DNA of 64,000 nucleotides, from positions 10,742,046-10,806,045 of the forward strand of contig NC_135775.1 in the NCBI RefSeq assembly GCF_028453695.1, written 5' to 3'. The translations under genes and the position numbers were made by a program. The DNA comes from Augochlora pura (lineage: Eukaryota; Arthropoda; Insecta; Hymenoptera; Halictidae). Within the stretch, counting starts at the first letter, position 1. The number at the start of each line of letters is the position of its first letter. Below are positions 27,527 to 36,537 of this stretch, in pieces. The notes under the pieces were generated by a model. It was not told the origin of the DNA. It ran no database searches and saw nothing but the letters and a program-made list of their open reading frames with translations.

Positions 27527-27530
27527 TTAA

Positions 27531-28260
27531 TGAATTTTTATGATAATTACGGTCACTGCATTACTCGTTAATAATATACATTCTACAACAATACAACATT
27601 TTTAACGTCCAATAAATTTAAAGCAACTTAATATTTTGAATGTTCAACTAGTTTAGTAAAGTAAATTCAGAGAAGTACAATACTTTCAATAATCCATAAG
27701 TTCAGAAAAATGTAATATTTTTAATACGCAACAGATTTACAGCAATATACTACTTTTTAAATATTCGTTAACGTTTGTTAATACATAGAATTTAACATAT
27801 TATTATAATTTTTTATAAATTTAATTACCAGATTTTAATGAGTTCAAAAAGTTTGAACAATGAGAATTTGTCGTTAAAATCTTAATAAAAATGAAAAAAA
27901 AACTTAATAAACTATGGAAATTAAATCTCTTTTTACGATTCACCTTATTTTGTATGCTTTCTTACCGCGTTATGTAATGATTCTAATACTTAACGATTCC
28001 TGGCAACATTTCCGAATTTTCCAAGAATAAATCTATTCCGGCGAACTATGCGTCACCAGGTCAACAGATATTGAACTTTAGTTAATAAAAAGGAAGTAAC
28101 GTATAGTCGATACGTGGATTTATACTTTCATGAGACTTAATGAAGTTACAATAGATTTCATTTCACTCGACTCATCCATATTATGTTTTAATGTTTTAAT
28201 GTAACATTGAAAAAGATATATTCTTATCACGTTATGTGTCATGTTATTTATTGATAACTA
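27531..28260. other. Noncoding spacer
   Basis: AT-rich sequence; I see nothing in it. Confidence 0.4.
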
Positions 28261-28266
28261 AAACTA

Positions 28267-28520
28267 CGGGCTGCCCCAAAAATGTCTAATAATCCGGAAA
28301 TAGAAGATAACTGATGCCATTTCAAGCAACTTTCTCCTTTACAAAAATTTTCTTCAATTCATCATTAACGAGTTATTAACAAAAAATATTGACCAATGCG
28401 AAGCGAGCTCCGCTAACGTGAGGCGGCCGATCCAATGAGCGAACGAAGACCAGCCGCGTTGACGGGTTCAGCCGCTTTGCGTCAGCGGTACTCGACATTT
28501 TTCGAACTGTATCAGACGCC
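28267..28520. mobile_element. Probable MITE fragment with a GC-rich core
   Basis: Starts CGGGCTGCCCCAAAAATGTC followed by AATCCGGAAATAGAAGAT, a layout I associate with miniature elements common in hymenopteran genomes, and ends in a GC-rich block (28395-28500) unlike its AT-rich surroundings. I did not find the right-hand inverted repeat, so it is probably truncated. Confidence 0.4.
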
Positions 28521-29147
28521 AGTGACCGACGATATAAGATTTTAAAAACGATATTATTCTATACAAATGAATTTTTTAATAATTTGTCAACTATTAAATA
28601 ATATGCCAAAATATTATTTGTTATTAAAAGAAATTTTAAATAGTATTATTAAAACACGGTATTCACAATTTTTTGACATTCTTTCAATAGTTTCATCGTA
28701 TTTTCAATTCTACCTTGAATAGTACGATATTGATTTTTGCCCACGTGATTGTACGCCTTATGGATCGATAAGACATCACATATCATCTCCTATAGCTACA
28801 CTGCTAAGAAAATTTCCGTTTCGAACAACTATAGCGATTAAATTTTCCGCGTGGGCTATTGGCATTAATACTGAAACTACTGTACTCATTTCAAGTTCCT
28901 TATTTTACAATTACTGATATCACGAAGCTACTTAAACTGAAATTGTGAAATACAAGTGCATTTGTTAGCTAGCCTAGAATATGAAATGTCACGTTAACTG
29001 TTAACAAATGCATCTTTGAGAAATTATTCAACTATACGAATTTACATGAATTCAGCAATTTCGCATTTTAAATTAAAGAGTTTTTCTTTTGATTTTTAAT
29101 ATTTTACCATTGGCTGAATCTTTTGTTAAGAATTTCATATAAATGTT
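28521..29147. other. Noncoding spacer
   Basis: AT-rich; nothing recognised. Confidence 0.35.
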
Positions 29148-29236
29148 AACTATATGTTGGTTAACATTCATATTTTATAACTATGTGAACTATATGTTGG
29201 TTAACATTTATATTTTATAACTATGTTAACTATATA
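29148..29236. repeat. Tandem repeat, about 40 bp period
   Basis: Two full copies and a partial third of a unit containing AACTATATGTTGGTTAACAT, ending exactly where the mariner-like element begins at 29237. Confidence 0.7.
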
Positions 29237-30047
29237 CAGGGTGTCCCGGAAATCGTACTACAACCGGGCAGGGGGTGATTCTACATAAAAGAAGAAGAAA
29301 ATATTTTGGTATAACATTTTTTCATCCGGTGCTCCGTTTTCGTGATAATCGACTTCAAAGTTCGTTCAACTTGTAAACCATTTAATACAATTTGCTTGTC
29401 GCGTATTTCACTACTCTGCTTGTCTCTGTCCGGGACAGTGTTTACAGTGAAAATTACGATTTTTTAAATAACAATTATTCCTGTTGAATCGGCCGCGGTG
29501 GTAAGATACGTTTGCCACCAAGATCTCCGGACCTCACGCTTTTAGATTTCCATTTATGGGGTCATATCAAAGAACAAGTTTATAGCATGAACGATATTTC
29601 ACATGTTACACATTTGAAACATAAGATTACTCAGGCATTCGAAAAATTAAAAAGCGGTGACAACTTACAATCTGTCCAGATGTCATTAATTCATCGAGCA
29701 AACTTATGTATGGAACAGCAAGAAGGACATTTTTAACAATTATTGTCGCATTGTAATAGTAAGTAGTAAAAAAGAATAAGAAATGAGTAATCAGTGGACA
29801 CACTTTGTATTGTGTCAACCGCACAATTATCACTGTTTATAAACACTGTCCCGGACAGAGACAAGCAGAGCAATGAAATACGCGACAAGCAAATTGTATT
29901 AAATAGTTTACAAGTTGAACGAACTTTGAAGTCGATTATCACGAAAACGAAGCACCGGATGAAAAAATATTATACCAAAATATTTTCTTCTTTTTTTATG
30001 TAGAATCACCCCCTGCTCGGTTGTACTATGATTTCCGGGACAATCTG
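29237..30047. mobile_element. Mariner/Tc1-superfamily element with long inverted repeats
   Basis: An 811-bp element flanked by TA at 29235-29236 and 30048-30049. The ends are inverted repeats of about 207 bp each (29237-29443 and 29841-30047), starting CAGGGTGTCCCGGAAATC and CAGATTGTCCCGGAAATC. A C-terminal transposase remnant lies between them. The middle of the element, including most of the catalytic domain, has been lost. A second, shorter copy lies at 32439. Confidence 0.85.
29512..29736 (+). pseudogene. Transposase remnant, C-terminal end
   Basis: About 74 codons with the motif PPRSPDLTLLDFHLWGHIK, close to the PPRSPDLxPLDFFLWG block near the third catalytic acidic residue in one group of Tc1/mariner-related DDE transposases. 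It ends ANLCMEQQEGHF and TAA. There is no proper start and the N-terminal two thirds are missing, so it cannot work. Confidence 0.75.
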
Positions 30048-30715
30048 TATACATATAAGAACTTGTATATTTGTTTGTGATTTCTTTATAGTTCCAACTT
30101 AAAAACATAAAAAAAAATTTTCGTCATAAGTTTACAAAATCAGAAATTGTTGTGACGTACATTGGATCTTTGATATCTTCTATCGTAAAACAAGATGTAG
30201 TAATTAAAAGTTAGTAGGCTGTTGAGTTCTACAATTTGTAGTTTTCAAGAGAATCAACTATGGATTAGAATTTTCCTGTTTGTAATACACTTGATTGATA
30301 CACCGAATTGCGATAGCGACGATTTCATATTATCGTGAGACAACAATAATGTTTCATATCATCCAGATCTATTACAAATGTTAGGTACGTGAAAATCTCT
30401 CGAGATCACTCGAGATAGTTCAGATATTTACCCTTTAAGCTTCTACCAGTTCTTTATCGAAAGTCGATGTAAAATAATAAACAATTTTAAATTAAGATTA
30501 AGTGTTTCATCGTTAAATAAAATTAAATAGAGTATGACTTTAATTTAATAATAATACGTACGAAATGTTAATTTTATGTTTCATCACATGTATGTTTTAT
30601 GTAAATGACATTTCAATATCGCACGGGCGAAGTTAGAATAACAGATAAATGAATACATCCATTCGATGATAAAAATTAATCAAATTCTGTGAGATGATAT
30701 TTAATAAGTAAGTCA
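30048..30715. other. Noncoding spacer
   Basis: AT-rich; nothing recognised. Confidence 0.35.
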
Positions 30716-30903
30716 GTTTACTAACATTAAAAACTAATTCAAAATTATATTGTTTATTTATATTATTTTTATATTATATATAAGTATGTTAAGTTTACTA
30801 ACATTAAAAACTAATTCAAAATTATATTGTTTATTTATATTATTATTATATATAAGTATGTTAAGTTTACTAACATTAAAAACTAATTCAGAATTATATC
30901 GAA
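30716..30903. repeat. Tandem repeat, 72-77 bp period, about 2.5 copies
   Basis: Units begin at 30716, 30793 and 30865 with GTTTACTAACATTAAAAACT. The copies are nearly identical, so the duplication is recent. An apparent open frame on each strand is produced by the repeat itself. Confidence 0.8.
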
Positions 30904-32218
30904 CTGAATTGGTAATTCGCTTGCCTGATTGTTCTATCGCATTTTGATGCAGCTTGGCAAGGGTGTGGTACAATGCAACATTTACATCGCTATCATTTCA
31001 GACAATTGTCACGATTGCAACGAAGCTAATGGTAATGGTGTTAATTCGTTCGCAACACGCGAACGATAGTGCTATCATTATATGAGTAAATATTTCGTCC
31101 TTACAATTTCTATGATCGCTACGTCTAAAATACCCAAAGCAAAGATACATGTTTCAGTGTGATTAATCACTAAGTGAAGATTTTTAAACTGCAAAAAAAT
31201 TAATCTGTTACACAAATATCTTTTCTGGCAAAAAAGCTATAATGTTATTAGAAAAAATTAGGAACATGGAAAAATTGAAGAATCGTAAGGAAACAAAAGG
31301 GTCAGTCAAGCTATCTGATACTGATTAATGGTTCTTCAACGCATGGTGTTCTTTTGTCGTGTCAAGTCGTTGACTATATAATATCGATTAGGTCAGATAT
31401 GCGCGTGGGACCAATAGCAAGGAGAAAATAAAATTTTAGCACATCCAAGGTCACGTTCACGGTTCGTATTATACGAAATCACTACCTTCGTTACCATGAT
31501 CGATCGTATTATAATTGGACGAGAAGAAATATTCTTTTGTAGCTTATTATAGAATATCTAAATGGCATGGAACTCGTGCGAATGCTTAGTATACTGTAAT
31601 CGATACCGCGTACGAGAAAATAGAAGTTGGCATTTCATTTTCCGTAAGAACGCTTAGGTCAAAGGGAAAAGAATTAGCTGCAGATGATCCGAAGAACAAC
31701 GGTTGGAGAAAAGTCACCGGACACAACGGGGAATGGAATATTATTGTTTCTTTCCGTCAAATATTTTTGTATAAACAGACTTGGATCCTTACCGAAAACA
31801 AAAGTTAGCGACCGACCGTGATAAAACAAAAAGATCAAACGATATCTGAGTCACTTTTTACTCGATCAGACTATTGCCTGTTACATCTACGTATTCTTGT
31901 TTTGGAGTGTACTTCCCTTAGCAAAAAGTGCTCCGTCACACAAATCCCGTGACTACTATTGTATTAATAAATTGGTGCGTGTGAAATGCAGTTTTTTTTC
32001 TGAAAACAACGCCTATGTCCAATTATTTATCTTTCTGACCTTGCTGCTTGAAATAGGACGATGACTGCTGATAGAAATGACTAATCATTTTCAAAGAAAT
32101 GCATTCCACGATCCCATTTATGTATATAACAATTAATATCACAATTATTCAGAAATATGTTACAAAAAGAAATTTGTATTGGAAAGAGGGATAAGAGTAT
32201 TTATTATGTTTTGTATAT
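30904..32218. other. Noncoding spacer
   Basis: I see no gene or clear repeat. Confidence 0.35.
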
Positions 32219-32438
32219 TGTAGTATCGTAATATAAGGCTATCGGTATAATATAAGGACAACGTAGCTTTTAAGACATTGGAGGAACCAAGAGGCGCGAC
32301 ATCGAAGGGGGCGAGCGACGTTCGTTGTTGCAGTAGCAAAGAAAAGTAAGAGTTGTCGAATAGTTGTATTGTCAGTTTCGGTGTTTTCTGTTAATTATTC
32401 TAGTCTATGGTTCTCTAATTTTAAACGTACTTATTATA

Positions 32439-32718
32439 CAGGGTGTTCCAGAAATTGTAGCACAACCGGGCAGGGGGTGATGCTACATAAAAAAAAGAAG
32501 AAAATATTTTGGTATAACATTTTTCCATCCGGTGCTCCGATAATCGACTTCAAAATTCGTTCAACTTATAAACGATTTAATACAATTTGCTTGTCATGTA
32601 TTTCACTGCTCTGCTTGCATCGATGGTATGGTACGTTGGCCACCAAGATCTCCGGACCTCACGCCTCTAGATTTTTATTTATGAGCTCACATCAAAGAAC
32701 AAGTTTATAGCATGAACG
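32439..32718. mobile_element. Truncated copy of the 29237 mariner-like element, nested in the 5' LTR
   Basis: Starts CAGGGTGTTCCAGAAATT after TA at 32437-32438 and follows the left repeat of the 29237-30047 element, then jumps to the transposase remnant (CCACCAAGATCTCCGGACCT) and ends near GCATGAACG. The right inverted repeat is missing. Confidence 0.7.
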
Positions 32719-32989
32719 TTTTTTTTTACTATCAGTATATTGTTTTTTAACAATTATTGTGACTGAATTGCTAATGAAAGGAACTGTCATTATAGGTGCT
32801 TAAAAAAGGGTGGTTCCATTTTAAAAAAGTCAAAGTGATTTGGATATTACTGAAAAAAGAACATAAAAACCAAATTTTTTATAGCATCGTGTCAGTCCCA
32901 TTATACCATCAAACTTTGTCCTTACCATACTTTACGTATTTTTAGAAACAACAAAGATATTTGAGGTGCTAACGTTTGGTGACTCACCC
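32719..32989. mobile_element. Right end of a second MITE family
   Basis: Read on the minus strand it begins TACAGGGTGAGTCACCAAAC, then GTTAGCACCTCAAATATC. This terminus differs from the mariner copy to its left, so two insertions, or a fusion by deletion, sit side by side in the LTR. The left boundary is uncertain. Confidence 0.45.
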
Positions 32990-33122
32990 TGTATATATAT
33001 TTTTCTCTTTTGAGTCCAAGATAAAAGAAAACGAAGTACTGAATGATAACAGTATCGTGACTGTAAGAGTCGATATTTGAACTTTAGTTGTTGCGTGTTG
33101 TGTTTTGAAAAACCTCTTTAAG

Positions 33123-34457
33123 ATGTCTGAAGGAAACGATAGCGTTGTTGAAGTGTCGCAAGCAAGTCTATGTGCTTATAAATTGGAAGAAATTGTAACA
33201 ATGACGTTAGCCGATCTAAAGGAAGAATTCAGGAGTCGCAAGCTGAAAACGTCAGGAAGTAAGAAGCAGTTGTAAGATCGACTTAAAGCAGCCAAAATTT
33301 TGCAAATGGAACACGACGAAGAAGAAAATGATACCGATGGCAGCGAGGACGAAGACGAAGGAGGCGATATGAAAAAGTGGGAGCGACGGATGCAGACACT
33401 AACACTCAGAGATGTTGAGGTGTCCATGTGTACATTCAGCGGAGACGATAGAACTAACATTCGTTTTTGGCTTGAGGAGTTTAAAGACCTGACGGAGCTA
33501 TGAGAATGGAATGACGTACAGAAAGTTATTTATGCGAAACGATTGTTACGTGGATTGGCGAAATTTTTCGTCGGCTATGAAGAATGTTGACGCAAATGGG
33601 TTGAGATGAAGCAGGCATTAGAATTCGAATTTTCTAAAACTGTAGATGCGTAAAAGATACACAAAAAATTGTCACGTAGAATCAAAAAACCGAATGAATC
33701 GTATCAAGAGTACATTTATCAAATGTTGTAGATTGCTAAGCAAGCAGATATGGAAGTTTCGGTAATTATTAGATATTGTTGCGGACTTCGGGAACCTCGT
33801 CCGGTTCCCGTCGCCCCGTTTCACGAGTTCGCGGCATAATTAACAATTTATTTTCACAATTCCTTTCAATACAATATCGTTATTAAATTCAATGCGTTTT
33901 CCGTCACGAAACCACCACTGCCGAAGTTCAGCTCGGTTGGAAGACCCTGAACCATGTTGCCGTCTTTTATTTCGGCAAGGGAATTCCAAGGCGGCACCGG
34001 TCATCCATCCGGTGTTCGTAACAATATATTATTAACGGAGTTCAGGATGACGAAATAAATGATATTGTACGGTGCCAGAAACCGGTGCGAGTTGAAAGAA
34101 AAATTTGAATTTTACGGAGACACGAAGGAGAAATCCAGAACGAGAAGCAGACGACTGGAAGAGAAGAAGAGGACGACCGTCCACGAAGTTTCATTACGGG
34201 AAGTACGGCGATGTTTTTTGTGTGGAAACCGATACCGTTTGAGTGCAAACTGTCCAACGAAAGAGAAATGTATAAAGTGTTTCAAGTGTCAAGAGTATGG
34301 GCGTATTGCGTCAAATTGTAACGGTACAAATAGTACAGTAAAGGATGTGAGTAGTGCGTTTAAAGAGTCGAGAAAGAAACACGTTAAAGAAGTACAAATC
34401 GAAAATTGTAACTTGATGGCGTTAATAGATTCTGGAAGCGATCTGAATTTGATGTGA
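33123..34457 (+). pseudogene. gag-protease remnant of the old gypsy element
   Basis: The frame starts at ATG 33123 and is broken by several stops (first near 33273). The N-terminal part resembles a SAP motif (LADLKEEFRSRKLKTSGSKK). After the nested solo LTR come two zinc knuckles (about 34210-34320) in which the histidine position is arginine, then a protease active-site block (ALIDSGSDLNLM) near 34420-34457. The protease domain appears to continue at 34554-34802 (FIIGTDFLD). It cannot give a working polyprotein. Confidence 0.7.
33777..34023. mobile_element. Solo LTR, 247 bp, inserted in old gag
   Basis: Starts TGTTGCGGACTTCGGGAACC and ends GGTGTTCGTAACA, flanked by a 4-bp target duplication ATAT (33773-33776 and 34024-34027). 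Without the insert and one ATAT the host gag frame runs on across the junction, which confirms the boundaries. It lacks internal sequence, so it is a solo LTR left by recombination. Orientation is probably minus, since AATAAA-type signals are on that strand. Confidence 0.8.
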
Positions 34458-34802
34458 ACGGATTATTATGTTAAAATTGGTGCTCCTAGGTGAAATAATA
34501 AAATTTTACAATTTCGTGGTTTTCGGGCAGAGAGCGAACATACATTAGAAAAATTGTCAACAACCATTACAATAGATCAGACAACATATCCAATAAATAT
34601 ACACATTCTACCTAAAACGTCGACGTCGCACAGTTTTATAATCGGTACAGACTTTTTAGATTGTGTAGAGTTGAGTATGAGAGGAAGAGAAATTTCTATT
34701 AAAAAATTAGATTTGTCGGAAGTTTTTCATATTAATGTCGAGATTATAGATAACGATACAGATTTATCACATGTGGAAATTCCAGAATGTTGCAGATTAT
34801 AA

Positions 34803-35370
34803 CCGTTTGAAACACAAGAAGTAGAAGTTAAAATTAGTTTACCATTGCAAGACGAGATCCCTGTATACGAGTGACCGCGGAGATAAATCTGAAGTTAATA
34901 AACAAATGACGTCATAGTTGAAAGATGGAACAATTCGAGAGTATTATTCACATTATGTGAACCCAGTTGTGTTAGCAAAAGACAAGAAAGGCTCCACTAA
35001 AATTCGTGTTGATTATAAATAGTTAAATAACAAGTTTGATGCTTGATAGAGCATCAATTAGATTTGCAAGGCGTAAAAGTATTTAGTACATTGAAACCAT
35101 CGAGACCATTATCAAACTTAATAAAAAAAAATGTAAGATTTAAGTTTGATGCGAGTGAACAAGAGACTTTCAATAGATTAAAATTGGCTTTAAGTAGAAA
35201 ACCTATGTTAAAGTTGTATTATGTAGGTGCAATATGGTAATATTGTTGCAGCGCGAGAGTAAAGACGGCGTTTTTACTGCTCCAGCCGAAAAGAGATATA
35301 CAAGCTACGAGCTTGAAGTTTTGGCGATTGTAAAAGCGTTGACGGCACACATGAAGTTTATGGGTCATTG
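34803..35370 (+). pseudogene. pol remnant (reverse transcriptase and RNase H fragments)
   Basis: Fragments in the right order: a piece before the RT fingers (VNPVVLAKDKKGSTKIRVDYK, about 34960-35020), a connection region (about 35090-35210), and an RNase H piece (KRYTSYELEVLAIVKAL, about 35290-35345). Stops and deletions separate them, and the RT catalytic YxDD segment is absent. Confidence 0.65.
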
Positions 35371-35596
35371 ATTTTCGTCTGTTGAAAGGGGCGGTAGAGT
35401 TGTTCTGGAAGTCGAGGAGTAAAGAAGCCCAAGAGTTGTCGAGTAGTCGTGTTCTCAGTTTCGGTATTTTTCTGTTCATTATTCTAGTCTATAGTTTTCT
35501 AATCTTGAACGAACTTGTTATTAAATATATATATATATATATTCCTACAATATTTTTATGGATTATCGTTAGCTCTTCCATCATACTTTTCATATA

Positions 35597-35927
35597 CATG
35601 ATATCGTGTAACTGATGGTGCAATCGGATAAGTGCTGATTCTACGTATAAAAATAAGTCGAAAATATGGAATAATCGTTTTTTGTTCAAGATTCCCTCTT
35701 TGAGAAAAAAGTAATACTATTGAATAGGAATCAAGTGGCACGTCCGGTCATTACACACCAATTCTACTTCCCGCTGCACTACAAGTCACGCGAACTTTAC
35801 GTATCTCTCAACTTAGTGTTCTCGAAAACGAGGCCTCAAATGAGAAAATGTTATTCTTTGTCTTAACTTATTTTTTGACGCACAATCAGCCCCTATCCGT
35901 TTGTACTACCAGTTACATGATATCCTG
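35597..35927. mobile_element. Mariner-like MITE, 331 bp
   Basis: Flanked by TA at 35595-35596 and 35928-35929. Inverted ends of about 60 bp: CATGATATCGTGTAACTG on the left and, on the other strand, CAGGATATCATGTAACTG on the right. No ORF. It sits 47 bp beyond the old gypsy 3' LTR. Confidence 0.75.
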
Positions 35928-36409
35928 TATATTTGATTAAACTATAAATATGTTTCACCTTAGGTATAAAAAGCTAATTGAACGATGATGAACTGACAGT
36001 AACAACGAGATCAGTTACACCAGAATTATTAAGTTCATTGTTCATTATTAAAACTGTAAATTCGACAAATGTTAGTTATTAAATATTCCGCATCGACGTA
36101 AACTTAAAAACTAAAAACAGAATTATTTTTGCGTCAATTTAATGCAACACCATTTGTCTTCTAGTCGTATTTATATTCAAAGATCCCACCCACGATAGTT
36201 AGAGATTGTATTGGGCCTCGAGTCGCGAATTTTCGTGGCTAGTACACATTGTAGATCAATTGCCAAATGAGTCGGGATAAAGGAGGATCCTTCTCGTTGA
36301 TTTTCTTCTCAACCAGAGACGTAGGAATCGACCAGGCGGTCGCCATGGTGACTCCCCTCGATCACCTGCTTCGAACGTTCCTGAATTGTCCTGTGCGTAT
36401 ACACAAACA

Positions 36410-36537
36410 CCCCTATGGCGCCACCCAAAAGTATGCTTTTCACCTAATCTCTCCCAAACGATAAATTACATTTTTATTGTGAATATCTGCCCCATATCTG
36501 AATCAATGCAATCCCCATGGCGCCACCCACAACTATG
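36410..36537. repeat. Two direct copies of a GC-rich 25-bp motif
   Basis: CCCCTATGGCGCCACCC followed by AAAAGTATG at 36410-36435, and CCCCATGGCGCCACCC followed by ACAACTATG at 36513-36537, 103 bp apart in AT-rich surroundings. Function unknown. Confidence 0.5.

Larger units (their letters stand above)
32219..35549 (+). mobile_element. Degenerate Ty3/gypsy LTR retrotransposon with nested insertions
   Basis: The outer ends read TGTAG at 32219 and CTACA ending at 35549, flanked by the 4-bp direct repeat ATAT (32215-32218 and 35550-35553). The 5' LTR (from 32219) and a 5'-truncated 3' LTR (about 35393-35549) share a block from AAGAGTTGTCGA to TTATTA. Between them are gag, zinc knuckles, protease, and fragments of reverse transcriptase and RNase H in order, all with stops. 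No integrase is seen. A MITE interrupts the 5' LTR and a solo LTR interrupts gag. It is an old, dead copy. Confidence 0.75.

Noticed and set aside
33176..33460. 94-codon Ser-rich minus-strand frame
   Set aside because: Antisense of the acidic gag region of the old gypsy element; low-complexity artefact.
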